From: Acinetobacter kookii
GTDB taxonomy: Bacteria > Pseudomonadota > Gammaproteobacteria > Pseudomonadales > Moraxellaceae
Direction of reading: 5' to 3'
NCBI RefSeq assembly: GCF_900096895.1
Contig: NZ_FMYO01000001.1
Location: forward strand, 620,001 to 684,000
DNA length: 64,000 nucleotides
Part shown: positions 18,680-27,626 of the stretch, in pieces
Layout of the letters: each line of letters starts with the position of its first letter
How positions within the stretch are numbered: position 1 is the stretch's first letter
Program-made: the position numbers and the translations under genes
Notes under the pieces: model-generated
Seen by the model: only the letters and a program-made list of their open reading frames with translations
Told to the model about the DNA's origin: nothing
Databases searched by the model: none

Positions 18680-20083
18680 TTATTTATGTTTCGGTTTGTA
18701 GAAACCCAAATAGCCAATAATCAGGATAATGAACCAGATCGGGCTAACCATCAGCGCTTTCATGGTGTCCGCTTCCAAAGACAACACATAAATCATGCCA
18801 ATAAAGAAGATGATCACCACCCAGCAGGTAAACAATCCACCAGGAAGTTTAAATGTTGATTTGGCATGCAATTCTGGACGTGTTTTGTAGTACACGATGT
18901 AGCTCCAGATAATCATTAACCAGACACAGATAAACAGGATGGTTGAAAGCGTGGTTGCTAAAGTGAACGCTTCAACCGTATTCGGTACAAAGTACTGAAG
19001 TGCAGCGCCGAGGAGCAAACACACCGCAGAGAAATACAGCGCATTGGCAGGCACAGCACGTTTATTCAAATGACCGAAGGCTTTAGGGCCCTGCTCTTCA
19101 CGTGACAGACCAAACAGCATACGGCTGGTCGAGAACACCCCGCTGTTCATAGAGGACATGACTGAAGACAACACCACCAGGTTCATGATAATCGCTGCAG
19201 CAGCAATACCGGCCTGGCTAAACAGGTTGACGAATGGACTGATGTTCGGATCGATCTTGTTCCATGGCGTAACGGACATGACAATGACCAGTGCCAGCAC
19301 ATAGAAAATGATGATACGAATCGGAATCGAGTTGACCGCTTTAGGCAGGTTGCGTTCAGGATCTTTGGTTTCTGCCGCAGTTGTACCGACCAGTTCCACA
19401 CCAACGAAGGCAAAGATGGCAATCTGGAAACCAGCCAGGAAGCCGGTCACGCCTGTCGGGAATAAACCGCCATGTGACCAGAGATGAGTAAAGGAAGCAA
19501 CTTGACCTGTGGTAGAAGTGAATCCGGTAAAGATCATCCACAAACCAACAGCAATCAGCACCACAATGGCAATAATCTTGATTAGAGCAAACCAGAACTC
19601 TAATTCACCAAACAATTTAACGGTAACCAGATTCAGCCCCATAATAAAGACAATGGCGGCAATACTGATCATGACCCCTTCGCCAGGCGTAAACGGCAGC
19701 CCTCCGTTAAAGAATTGCAGGTAATAAATAATGGCCGACAAGTCAGCAATACCAATGGTGATCCAGCACAGCCAATAGGTCCAGCCGACAAAATAGCCCG
19801 CCCAAGGACCGATCAGGTCCGTGGAAAAATCAATAAAAGACTTGTATTTCAGGTTAGACAGTAGCAATTCGCCAAGCGCACGCATGACCAGAAAAACCAT
19901 AAAACCGATAATCATATAAATGATCAGAATGGATGGTCCGGCCAGGCTGATGGTTTTACCCGAACCCATGAACAAACCTGTACCAATTGCCCCGCCAATC
20001 GCAATAAGCTGCAAATGCCGATTCGACAAACTCCGCTGCAGTTCACCACCTTCATTTGGTGAACTATGATTCTCGTTTGACAT
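18680..20083 (-). CDS. cycA: Amino acid permease, CycA-like (D-Ala/D-Ser/Gly)
   Basis: An APC-family proton symporter with 12 predicted helices. The stretch HLQLIAIGGAIGTGLFMGSG and AGPSILIIYMIIGFMVF match the substrate-binding first helix, and FAFVGVELVGTTAAETKDP is the TM6 signature. Overall it reads very like E. coli CycA through the SVTPWNKIDPNISPFVNLF and SGVFSTSRMLFGLSREEQ blocks, so D-alanine, D-serine and glycine uptake is the best guess. Other amino acids remain possible, since AroP-type relatives share these motifs. It is divergent from radA and has its own terminator. Confidence 0.85.
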   Translation of the reverse strand: MSNENHSSPNEGGELQRSLSNRHLQLIAIGGAIGTGLFMGSGKTISLAGPSILIIYMIIGFMVFLVMRALGELLLSNLKYKSFIDFSTDLIGPWAGYFVGWTYWLCWITIGIADLSAIIYYLQFFNGGLPFTPGEGVMISIAAIVFIMGLNLVTVKLFGELEFWFALIKIIAIVVLIAVGLWMIFTGFTSTTGQVASFTHLWSHGGLFPTGVTGFLAGFQIAIFAFVGVELVGTTAAETKDPERNLPKAVNSIPIRIIIFYVLALVIVMSVTPWNKIDPNISPFVNLFSQAGIAAAAIIMNLVVLSSVMSSMNSGVFSTSRMLFGLSREEQGPKAFGHLNKRAVPANALYFSAVCLLLGAALQYFVPNTVEAFTLATTLSTILFICVWLMIIWSYIVYYKTRPELHAKSTFKLPGGLFTCWVVIIFFIGMIYVLSLEADTMKALMVSPIWFIILIIGYLGFYKPKHK

Positions 20084-20367
20084 TGTTATTTTCGTCTCTT
20101 AATTTCGTGTGATAAAAGTAGCTCAAATTAAAAAAAATAAATAAAGTTTTTTGAGCGTTTGTTAAATATTTTTCAAGCTTGACTGTGTTTTTGTCGCTTT
20201 TTCACGCAATTTCGGTCCATTTTGTATTCCTTTTCTGTATTTTCCTTCAAGTTAGCAGTTTACGTGCCAAGATAAAGTTTGGCGAGAATTTATGCAAAAA
20301 ATTGTATTTCCATACGGCTATTGCTACATTCTTCACCCATCCTCTGATTTATATAGATACCACTCAA

Positions 20368-21759
20368 ATGAGCAAAGTCAAAACTGTTTACCGTTGCGAA
20401 CAATGTGGAACTGACCATCCGAAATGGGCGGGACAATGTTCAGAATGTGGTGAATGGAACAGCCTGCTCGAAGTCACTCTTGCACCCGCAACAACACACC
20501 GGGCACAGCCGAAAATGGGCGGCGGCTATGCAGGCCAGGCAGCAACAATTACCACCCTGAATAAAGTTTCTGTTTCACATGAAACACGCTTGGCGACAGG
20601 AATAGGTGAGTTTGACCGTGTTTTAGGCGGTGGTCTAGTCACCGGTTCAGTGGTTCTGATTGGGGGTGATCCCGGAATTGGAAAATCCACCATCCTCTTA
20701 CAAACAGCGACGCATATGGCAGCTGCCCAGAGTTCTGCACTCTATGTGACCGGTGAGGAATCACTGTCGCAAGTCGCTTTGCGCGCCCATCGCCTGGAGC
20801 TGCCAACTGAACATCTTAAAGTCATGGCAGAAACCTGTGTGGAACGCATCTGTGAAGTGCTTGCACAAGAACGCCCTGCCGTGGCCATTCTGGATTCGAT
20901 TCAAACCTTATATACCGAAACCTTGCAGTCTGCACCGGGTGGCGTTTCGCAAATTCGTGAATCGGCTGCCTTACTGACCCGTTTTGCCAAAAATAGTGGC
21001 ACGGCGCTGTTCATTGTGGGTCATGTGACCAAAGAAGGCGCATTGGCAGGGCCGCGTGTACTGGAACACATGGTCGATTGCGTATTGTATTTTGAAGGAC
21101 AATCCGACTCACGTTACCGGATGATCCGTGCCGTGAAAAACCGTTTCGGGGCAGTCAATGAACTGGGGGTGTTTGGCATGACCGATAAAGGCCTGCGTGA
21201 AGTGGCTAACCCGTCCGCCATCTTCTTGAGCCGTTATGATGAAGCCATTCCCGGTTCGATTGTGATGATCAGCCGCGAAGGCACCCGTCCACTGTTGGTC
21301 GAAGTACAGGCACTGGTGGATGATGCGCATGGACAACCGCGTCGTGTGGCGCTTGGTCTGGAACAGAACCGCCTGAACATGCTGCTGGCTGTCATGCACC
21401 GTCACGGCGGGGTGCAAACCTCGGGGCAGGATGTCTATGTCAACGTTGTTGGCGGTTTAAAGATTACCGAAACCGGTTCGGATTTGGCCGTTTTACTGGC
21501 CTGTGCATCCAGCTTACGAGGTAAAGCTCTGCCACAACAACTGGCGGTATTTGGCGAAGTAGGCTTATCGGGCGAAATCCGTCCGGTGCCAAATGGTCAG
21601 GAACGCTTAAAAGAAGCCATTAAGCATGGTTTTAAATACATTATTTTGCCGCGTGGCAATGCGCCACAAAAACCAGTCCCGAATGTACAGATCATTTCAG
21701 TGGCACGTTTGCATGAAGCCTTGACGGAAGCGATGAACTTGAGTGAAGAGCTGGCTTAA
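20368..21759 (+). CDS. radA: DNA repair protein RadA (branch migration factor)
   Basis: RadA helps process recombination intermediates with RecA. The N-terminus has the four-cysteine zinc finger CEQCGTDHPKWAGQCSECG. Walker A is GGDPGIGKST, followed by the RadA-specific KNRFG motif (VKNRFGAVNELGVF), and the C-terminus is the Lon-protease-like domain. I chose ATG 20368 because the zinc finger begins ten residues after it; the same frame runs back to 20179 but encodes unrelated hydrophobic residues. There is no good Shine-Dalgarno sequence before this ATG. Length 463. Confidence 0.96.
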   Translation: MSKVKTVYRCEQCGTDHPKWAGQCSECGEWNSLLEVTLAPATTHRAQPKMGGGYAGQAATITTLNKVSVSHETRLATGIGEFDRVLGGGLVTGSVVLIGGDPGIGKSTILLQTATHMAAAQSSALYVTGEESLSQVALRAHRLELPTEHLKVMAETCVERICEVLAQERPAVAILDSIQTLYTETLQSAPGGVSQIRESAALLTRFAKNSGTALFIVGHVTKEGALAGPRVLEHMVDCVLYFEGQSDSRYRMIRAVKNRFGAVNELGVFGMTDKGLREVANPSAIFLSRYDEAIPGSIVMISREGTRPLLVEVQALVDDAHGQPRRVALGLEQNRLNMLLAVMHRHGGVQTSGQDVYVNVVGGLKITETGSDLAVLLACASSLRGKALPQQLAVFGEVGLSGEIRPVPNGQERLKEAIKHGFKYIILPRGNAPQKPVPNVQIISVARLHEALTEAMNLSEELA

Positions 21760-21875
21760 GCGTAAACACATGAAAGGTTATGTAAAAAAATCACCAATTT
21801 GATATTGAAATTCGGTACAAATGCCTGCATAACTATAAGGCTCTAATTTACTTTTTTTTATTTAGGAAAAAATCG

Positions 21876-22835
21876 ATGGAAGTTCGACAGCGTGGTTTGA
21901 TGGCCGGTATTTTAATGGCAGCTATGGTGGTTGCACCAATGGCCGAAGCAAAACGTGCAGGTGGCGGTAAAAGCCATGGCATGAGCCGTTCTGCTGCCCC
22001 AACCCAGTCTTACCAACAACCGCGTCAAGCTACTCCTGTTCAACAACCTGTTGCCCCTACCCAGCAAAAATCGGGTTCAGGTGTAGGTAAAATGGTTGCT
22101 GCTGGTGTTGCTGGTGCTGCAGTTGGTGCGGTAGCGGCAAATGCTTTAGCAGATGACAAAGCTGCAAGTGAAGCACAAACGCAGCAAGAGGAAGAAAAAG
22201 GCGGCATTCCGGGCTGGATCTGGATTCTTCTGGCAGCAGCAGTCGCTTTCTTCTTGTTCCGTAAATTCGGAGCAAAAAAAAAATTAGCCAATAACCCTTA
22301 TGCACCAAACAATGCGGGTAACACAGCACCGTTTGGTCAGCAAACTGCAGCACCACGTACTTCAAATGACAGCACCAACATTTTTGGTCAGTCTGTAGGT
22401 GGTTCTGCAGGTGCAGCAACTCAAGCGCCTTTTGGTGCTGCTTCAACACAAAGCGGCAACCAGCTGCCAGACGGCACTGAACCTGCTGCTTTCCTGCGCG
22501 TAGCCCGTCAGCGCTTCAACCATATTCAGTCTATGAATACAGCAAGCAATATTGCTGAAATTCAGCGTTATTTAACGCCGGACCTGTATCAGTCCATGTA
22601 TAACGACATTATGGCCAATCAAGACCAGGACGTTGCCGAGTTCTCTAACCTGAATGCTATGGTGGTCGATTCTGCAACTGAAAATGGTCAGTACATTGTC
22701 AGCGTACGTTTCACGGGTACAGTAAGCGAAGACTTAAACAGCTTGCCACAACCATTTACTGAAATCTGGCACTTTGTAAAACCTGCCGGTTCTAATCAGG
22801 ACTGGTTAGTTGCTGGTATTCAGCAAGAAAGCTAA
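21876..22835 (+). CDS. Tim44-like domain membrane protein
   Basis: This 319-residue protein has an N-terminal signal peptide (LMAGILMAAMVVAPMAEA, cut near AEA), a low-complexity Pro/Gln/Ala stretch, a Gly/Ala-rich hydrophobic segment (VAAGVAGAAVGAVAANAL), a second membrane helix (IPGWIWILLAAAVAFFLF) and a C-terminal Tim44 domain of about 130 residues starting PAAFLRVARQRFNHIQSMN. Bacterial Tim44-like proteins are widespread and of uncertain role; the eukaryotic homologue is an import motor adaptor. The gene has its own terminator. AGGAAA precedes the ATG. Confidence 0.88.
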   Translation: MEVRQRGLMAGILMAAMVVAPMAEAKRAGGGKSHGMSRSAAPTQSYQQPRQATPVQQPVAPTQQKSGSGVGKMVAAGVAGAAVGAVAANALADDKAASEAQTQQEEEKGGIPGWIWILLAAAVAFFLFRKFGAKKKLANNPYAPNNAGNTAPFGQQTAAPRTSNDSTNIFGQSVGGSAGAATQAPFGAASTQSGNQLPDGTEPAAFLRVARQRFNHIQSMNTASNIAEIQRYLTPDLYQSMYNDIMANQDQDVAEFSNLNAMVVDSATENGQYIVSVRFTGTVSEDLNSLPQPFTEIWHFVKPAGSNQDWLVAGIQQES

Positions 22836-22900
22836 GTGCTGGTGAACACCCTCTGTGCTAAATGCACTGACATGAGTGGATGTTTTTAGTCACGATACTG

Positions 22901-22930
22901 TAAAAGCCAATCTTCGGATTGGCTTTTTTA
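22901..22930 (+). terminator. Terminator of the Tim44-domain gene
   Basis: AAAAGCCAAT-CTTCGG-ATTGGCTTTTTT: a GCCAAT/ATTGGC stem with flanking A and T runs, 65 bases beyond the stop. Confidence 0.9.
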
Positions 22931-22973
22931 TTTCATTCCTTTTAGGCTATAACAAAAGTTTTTGGATATAGGT

Positions 22974-23489
22974 ATGTCTAACCGAATTTCTCCTCCTGCC
23001 TCGCTGATGAATTTAGCCATTACAGGAAATGCAAAAGCGCAATTTGAACTGGCTGAGCTGTATATGCAAAGCGAGCATGATGATGACATTATTCTTGCCG
23101 AAGAATGGGCGCTAAAAGCTGCAGAAAATGGCAATGTTGAAGCCATGTACTGGCTGGGTGAAGGTTATACGGTTTATGCCAAAGATCTGGCTGAAGAAGA
23201 CCCGGAAGAATCTAAAGCCCATTTTGAACTTGGCTATTACTGGCTGAGCAAAGCCAATATGCAAAAGCACCCTGCTGCGACCTTAGAATTGGCGAGTTAT
23301 TTCCGCCGTGGTGATGTGATTGAAAAAGATGTGGCCAAGTCCGTATCTTTGGTCAAACAGGCTGCTGAATGGGGTGAAGTTCAAGCCATGCGTGATTTGG
23401 CCTTTATCTATGAAAATGGTCTAGGCATAGAAATAGATGAAGAAAAAGCGGATTTCTGGACTGAAAAAGCACAAGCAGCTGAAAAATAA
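22974..23489 (+). CDS. Sel1-repeat (TPR-like) protein
   Basis: A 171-residue protein built of helical repeats of about 36 residues with the Sel1 pattern (GNAKAQFELAELYMQ, GNVEAMYWLGEGY, PAATLELASYFRRG, GEVQAMRDLAFIYENG). Sel1 proteins act as scaffolds for protein contacts. There is no signal peptide, so it is probably cytosolic. I chose ATG 22974 over the TTG 12 bases upstream. It lies between two terminators and is therefore monocistronic. No partner can be named from the context. Confidence 0.85.
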   Translation: MSNRISPPASLMNLAITGNAKAQFELAELYMQSEHDDDIILAEEWALKAAENGNVEAMYWLGEGYTVYAKDLAEEDPEESKAHFELGYYWLSKANMQKHPAATLELASYFRRGDVIEKDVAKSVSLVKQAAEWGEVQAMRDLAFIYENGLGIEIDEEKADFWTEKAQAAEK

Positions 23490-23494
23490 ATTGA

Positions 23495-23520
23495 AAAAGC
23501 CCATTATTTTATGGGCTTTT
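23495..23520 (+). terminator. Terminator of the Sel1-repeat gene
   Basis: AAAAGCCCAT-TATTTT-ATGGGCTTTT, a strong symmetrical hairpin 5 bases after the stop. It also faces the end of the gene on the opposite strand and probably serves both. Confidence 0.88.
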
Positions 23521-23541
23521 GTTTTATACATTTTTTAAATA

Positions 23542-24066
23542 TTAACGCTCGATATCATCATTGATATCGGCCACAATCACTTGTTGGCAAATCCCTTCTG
23601 CTTTTCGTTGTTGTTCAAATATAGCCGCAGGCATCGCATCAAAACTGTCAAAGAAACAGATTTCATCTTCATTGACATCATAAACAAGGGAATGATTACC
23701 CACACCTTCCAAAGTATCGTAATAGACAATCACAAATTTATTTTGCTCAAAGGCTTGCTGGATTTGCTGATAATTTAACGCAGGAAGAATGGGTAAATTC
23801 AGCTGTTCAGCTTCCTGGTAACTGAGTTTTTCACTCTGCTGAAGATCAGGGTCAGGATCGCTATAAAACTGGACATGAAAACCAAACTTTTTTAGCCCAA
23901 CAGCCAAGCCAATGGTGGTCGTACCATTTTGTGCATCATATCCACAGACCTCTACCAGCTGTTGAATATCCGCATCTATTCCTAAATGTTGCAGCAGCAT
24001 CCATACCGCAAAAATTCCGCCATTTGCTTCCAGACTGGCTAATTCTTCAGGCATTTCCAAAGACAT
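23542..24066 (-). CDS. C39-peptidase-like protein lacking the catalytic cysteine
   Basis: The 174 residues have the outline of a C39/papain-like fold. ANGGIFAVWMLLQHLGI sits where active members have the D-C-G-x-A motif, GTTTIGLAVGLKKFGF matches the next helix, GNHSLVYDV supplies the expected histidine and ICFFDSFD the expected aspartate. The catalytic Cys position reads Gly16 (NGG instead of DCG), so proteolysis is not expected. It may have kept a binding role. There is no signal peptide. The family call is by pattern only and could be wrong. It is divergent from ahcY. Confidence 0.6.
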   Translation of the reverse strand: MSLEMPEELASLEANGGIFAVWMLLQHLGIDADIQQLVEVCGYDAQNGTTTIGLAVGLKKFGFHVQFYSDPDPDLQQSEKLSYQEAEQLNLPILPALNYQQIQQAFEQNKFVIVYYDTLEGVGNHSLVYDVNEDEICFFDSFDAMPAAIFEQQRKAEGICQQVIVADINDDIER

Positions 24067-24113
24067 AATAAAAACTCAAAAATATGATTGTGCTGATAAT
24101 AATCAATTTCAGA

Positions 24114-24142
24114 TTGGAACAAAATCAATTTCCAAGTACAAT
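24114..24142 (+). promoter_or_regulatory. Sigma-70 promoter of the SAH riboswitch and ahcY
   Basis: TTGGAA (24114-24119), 17-bp spacer, TACAAT (24137-24142). The predicted start is about 7 bases further, just ahead of the riboswitch. Confidence 0.75.
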
Positions 24143-24152
24143 ACTTCGCTAG

Positions 24153-24252
24153 TCGAGGGATGCTGCGACGTTTTACAGGTACCAAATGTAAAAGCGCCAG
24201 GCTCGACGATCGGTCTATCTTTTTCTAGACAGACCAACAACGGCATCCGCGA
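24153..24252 (+). ncRNA. S-adenosylhomocysteine (SAH) riboswitch
   Basis: The conserved elements of the SAH riboswitch occur in order: CGAGGGATGCTGCGAC (24154-24169), GCCAGGCTCGA (24195-24205) and ACGGCATCCGCG (24240-24251). GGATGC pairs with GCATCC to close the outer helix, and CGAG pairs with CTCG to make the pseudoknot-side helix. In the middle a hairpin GTCT-A..TAGAC forms the variable arm. It lies 39 bases before the ahcY start and should turn the operon on when SAH accumulates. The class is known upstream of ahcY in other proteobacteria. Confidence 0.9.
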
Positions 24253-24290
24253 ACTGAATGATCAATTTTTGTTTTTATAAGGAGATCGTG

Positions 24291-25673
24291 ATGAACGCGG
24301 TTAATGCTTCATTTACAGATTATAAAGTTGCCGATATTTCCCTAGCTGACTACGGCCGTAAAGAAATCAAGCTTGCTGAAGCAGAAATGCCAGCGCTGAT
24401 CGGCTTACGTAAACGCTACTCAGCAGCAAAACCACTTGCAGGCGCGAAAATTCTCGGCTGTATCCACATGACCATTCAAACTGCAGTTTTAATTGAAACT
24501 TTAGTTGAATTGGGCGCTGAAGTCCGTTGGACGTCTTGCAACATCTTCTCTACTCAAGACCACGCTGCTGCTGCAATTGCTGCACGCGGTATTCCTGTTT
24601 TTGCCTGGAAAGGTGAAACTGAAGAAGAATACATGTGGTGTCTTGAACAGCAAATTAATGTCAATGGCAAACCTTGGGATGCCAACATGATTCTGGATGA
24701 TGGCGGTGACTTGACTGCTCTTGTTCACGAAAAATATCCTGAACTGATTGCTAAAATCCACGGTGTAACTGAAGAAACCACCACAGGTGTGCAACGTCTT
24801 TATGAAATGTTACGTGACGGCACTTTAAAAGTTCCTGCAATCAACGTAAATGACTCAGTGACTAAGTCTAAAAACGACAACAAATACGGTTGCCGCCACT
24901 CTCTAAACGATGCGATCAAACGCGGTACTGACATGTTGATGTCTGGCCGTCGTGCACTGGTGATTGGTTATGGTGACGTAGGTAAAGGTTCTGCTCAGTC
25001 TCTTCGTCAGGAAGGCATGATTGTTCGCGTAACTGAAATCGATCCAATCTGTGCGATGCAAGCATGTATGGACGGTTACGAAGTTGTATCTCCATATAAA
25101 AATGGCGTGCAAACTGGCAAAAAAGAAGACATCAACCTGGACCTTCTTCAAAATACTGACCTGATCGTAACAACTACAGGTAATTATCACGTATGTGATT
25201 CTGCAATGTTAGATACATTAAAAGCAGGTGCTGTGGTATGTAACATCGGTCACTTCGATACTGAAATTGATACCAACTACTTACGTGGCTACAAATGGGT
25301 TGAAGTTAAACCTCAAGTTCACCAGGTGTATCGTACAGAAAATGAAAACGATTACCTGATCCTTCTTTCTGAAGGCCGTTTGGTGAACTTGGGTAATGCA
25401 ACAGGTCATCCATCACGTGTAATGGACGGTTCATTTGCCAACCAGGTATTGGCTCAAATGCATTTGTTCGCCGAAAAATTTGCTGATCTTCCTGAAGACC
25501 AGAAACAGGCTGCGATTCGTGTAGAACTGCTTCCTAAAAAATTGGACGAAGAAGTTGCTGCGGCAATGGTTGCCGGTTTCGGCGGTGTCTTGACTCAATT
25601 GACTCAAGAACAGGCAGATTACCTTGGCGTACAAGTTGAAGGTCCGTTCAAATCTGAGACTTATAAATACTAA
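24291..25673 (+). CDS. ahcY: Adenosylhomocysteinase (SAH hydrolase)
   Basis: It hydrolyses S-adenosylhomocysteine to homocysteine and adenosine and so clears the product of methyl transfers. The NAD-binding loop is [15 protein letters not shown] (near residue 225). Substrate residues are in [17 protein letters not shown] and [19 protein letters not shown]. The C-terminus ends in the conserved Lys-Tyr tail (ETYKY). The 460 residues are normal for the bacterial form. AAGGAG lies 6 bases before ATG 24291; a longer frame begins within the leader and is not used. It is governed by the SAH riboswitch. Confidence 0.97.
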   Translation: MNAVNASFTDYKVADISLADYGRKEIKLAEAEMPALIGLRKRYSAAKPLAGAKILGCIHMTIQTAVLIETLVELGAEVRWTSCNIFSTQDHAAAAIAARGIPVFAWKGETEEEYMWCLEQQINVNGKPWDANMILDDGGDLTALVHEKYPELIAKIHGVTEETTTGVQRLYEMLRDGTLKVPAINVNDSVTKSKNDNKYGCRHSLNDAIKRGTDMLMSGRRALVIGYGDVGKGSAQSLRQEGMIVRVTEIDPICAMQACMDGYEVVSPYKNGVQTGKKEDINLDLLQNTDLIVTTTGNYHVCDSAMLDTLKAGAVVCNIGHFDTEIDTNYLRGYKWVEVKPQVHQVYRTENENDYLILLSEGRLVNLGNATGHPSRVMDGSFANQVLAQMHLFAEKFADLPEDQKQAAIRVELLPKKLDEEVAAAMVAGFGGVLTQLTQEQADYLGVQVEGPFKSETYKY

Positions 25674-25687
25674 GTTTTAATCTTTTT

Positions 25688-25842
25688 CCCTCACCCCATC
25701 CCTCTCCCATAGGGAGAGGGTGAAACTCTCACCATTTACATCACAATTTTTATTTTTGCGTGTAAATAATTTGAGTTAAAACCCTGTGTTATTCAGTAAT
25801 GAATATTCCTCTCCCTTTGGGAGAGGTCAGGGAGAGGGTGAA
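25688..25842. repeat. REP-like inverted doublet between ahcY and metF
   Basis: Two GC-rich palindromic units face each other about 80 bases apart: left CCCTCTCCC-ATA-GGGAGAGGG (25700-25720) and right CCTCTCCC-TTT-GGGAGAGG (25808-25826) with an added GGGAGAGGGTGAA arm that repeats the left CCCTCACCC side in inverse. The units match the pattern of repetitive extragenic palindromes seen in gamma-proteobacteria. They sit in the transcribed spacer of a probable operon. Confidence 0.75.
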
Positions 25843-25872
25843 TAAAAAGTATTTATAAAAAAGGATTTAAAC

Positions 25873-26709
25873 ATGTCTAAACAGATTCCGATTTCCTTTG
25901 AGTTCTTCCCGACCAAAACTGATGCTGGTGCGGAAAAACTTAAAGTGGTTCATCAAGAACTTCAACTGCTTAATCCAGAGTTTTTCTCTGTGACTTATGG
26001 TGCAGGCGGTTCTACACGCGAACGTACATTATCCACTCTGGCTGATTTCAATGGTAAAGGTACGCCTGTCGCCCCTCACCTTTCATGTATTGGTGATAGC
26101 AAAGAGCGTATTGCAGAATTGCTGGATTTGTACAAATCGCAAGGTATTAATCGTATTGTGGCACTGCGTGGTGACTTGCCTTCAGGTCAGGTGGGTTTGG
26201 GTGAATTGCCTTATGCACAGGACCTGGTTCGTTTTATCCGTGAACATTCAGGCGATCATTTCCATATCGAAGTGGCGGCTTATCCTGAAATGCATCCACA
26301 GGCAGAAAACTTTGATAAAGACATTCAACACTTTGTTGAAAAAGCCAATGCTGGTGCCAATGCCGCTTTAACCCAGTTCTTCTTTAACCCGGATGCCTAC
26401 TTCTACTTTGTAGATCGCCTTCAAAAACAAGGCGTGAATATGCCGGTAGCGCCGGGCATTATGCCAATTACCAATGCCAGCAACCTGATTCGCTTCGCAG
26501 ATGGTACCGGTGCGGAAATTCCACGCTGGATTCGCAAGCAATTGGCCACTTATGGCGATGACACGGCAAGTATCAAGGCCTTTGGTCATGAAGTCGTAGT
26601 GAAGTTGTGTGAACGCCTGCTTGCAGGTGGTGCACCGAGCTTGCACTTCTACACCATGAATACCACAGATCCGACACGTCAACTCGTGACCGATCTTGGC
26701 CTAGCTTAA
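25873..26709 (+). CDS. metF: Methylenetetrahydrofolate reductase
   Basis: It reduces 5,10-methylene-THF to 5-methyl-THF, the methyl donor for methionine synthesis. The TIM-barrel flavoprotein has its conserved sites: ISFEFFPTKTDAGAEKL at the start (Glu catalytic side), VTYGAGGSTRERTLST, LRGDLP (near residue 100, in VALRGDLPSG), and AAYPEMHPQA. Length 278. It follows ahcY in the same direction with a REP doublet between them, so riboswitch control may extend to it. AAAGGA lies 8 bases before the ATG. Confidence 0.96.
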   Translation: MSKQIPISFEFFPTKTDAGAEKLKVVHQELQLLNPEFFSVTYGAGGSTRERTLSTLADFNGKGTPVAPHLSCIGDSKERIAELLDLYKSQGINRIVALRGDLPSGQVGLGELPYAQDLVRFIREHSGDHFHIEVAAYPEMHPQAENFDKDIQHFVEKANAGANAALTQFFFNPDAYFYFVDRLQKQGVNMPVAPGIMPITNASNLIRFADGTGAEIPRWIRKQLATYGDDTASIKAFGHEVVVKLCERLLAGGAPSLHFYTMNTTDPTRQLVTDLGLA

Positions 26710-26739
26710 CTTTATAACTGATTTGTGAGTAATACTTAA

Positions 26740-27456
26740 ATGCCGCGTTTTTATATTGAAGCTGATTTGGCAGTGGATATGCATGTTGAATTAACCGAAA
26801 CGGTTTTTCATCATTGGGTCAAAGTATTACGTGCACAAGCCGGTGAGAAAGCCACCTTGTTCAATGGACAGGGTGGTGAATATGAAGTTACGCTTATTGA
26901 AGTCGCAAAAAAATCAGCCCGTGTTTCTGTCGATTCCTTCAATCCGGATGACCGTACTCCAGCTTTTAGTACCCTGCTTGGACAGGTGATGAGCAAAGGC
27001 GACCGGATGGATTATGCCATTCAAAAAGCCACTGAGCTTGGAGTATCCAAAATCCAGCTACTGACTTCTGAACGCTGCGAAATGCGCCTTAAATATGATC
27101 GCGACCAAAAGAAAATCGATCACTGGCAAGGCATCGCCATCGCTGCTTGTGAACAATGCGGCATGAACAAGGTTCCTGAAGTGTTAGCGCCTGTATCTTT
27201 ACAGGACTGGTTAGCCAGTGAACTTCCGACCACAAAACTGGTCCTTGCTCCCAATAAAGATCAAGTGAATGTGCTAGAAAATGTGACACAAGACATTGTG
27301 CTATTAATTGGACCTGAAGGTGGTCTAAGCGAAGCCGAAATACAATTATCCAACAATGCAGGATTTATAAACTGGTGTATCGGCAATCGCGTATTACGTA
27401 CAGAAACGGCGCCGATCGTTGCTTTATCTATTTTAAATTATAATTTAACTGTATAG
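26740..27456 (+). CDS. rsmE: 16S rRNA m3U1498 methyltransferase
   Basis: RsmE methylates U1498 of 16S rRNA. The protein has the N-terminal PUA-like domain (FHHWVKVLRAQAGEKATLFN) and a SPOUT methyltransferase domain with the deep trefoil knot: KATELGVSKIQLLTSERC, LLIGPEGGLSEAEI and LRTETAPIVALSILNY. Length 238 is typical. It starts 30 bases after metF on the same strand and may be the last gene of that transcript. It uses SAM, so it sits naturally with the methyl-cycle genes, though this link is inference. Confidence 0.94.
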   Translation: MPRFYIEADLAVDMHVELTETVFHHWVKVLRAQAGEKATLFNGQGGEYEVTLIEVAKKSARVSVDSFNPDDRTPAFSTLLGQVMSKGDRMDYAIQKATELGVSKIQLLTSERCEMRLKYDRDQKKIDHWQGIAIAACEQCGMNKVPEVLAPVSLQDWLASELPTTKLVLAPNKDQVNVLENVTQDIVLLIGPEGGLSEAEIQLSNNAGFINWCIGNRVLRTETAPIVALSILNYNLTV

Positions 27457-27626
27457 TTCATCAGAATTTGGATGAATAGCCCCAGATTTGATTGATTTTT
27501 TTTAATAACATTATTAATCTTGATTTGAAGTTACAAATGTATATTTAAAATACAATTTAGGTTTTTAAACCCAGCCAATATTTATAAAGTAATTTATCGC
27601 AAAACAATAATAAGGTTTTTGCTTAT

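Noticed and set aside
20179..20367. Upstream extension of the radA frame
   Set aside because: The extra residues are not conserved in RadA; the zinc finger begins right after ATG 20368.
25688..25842. CRISPR array or terminator pair
   Set aside because: Only two palindromic units, inverted and not in tandem; a REP-like doublet fits better.
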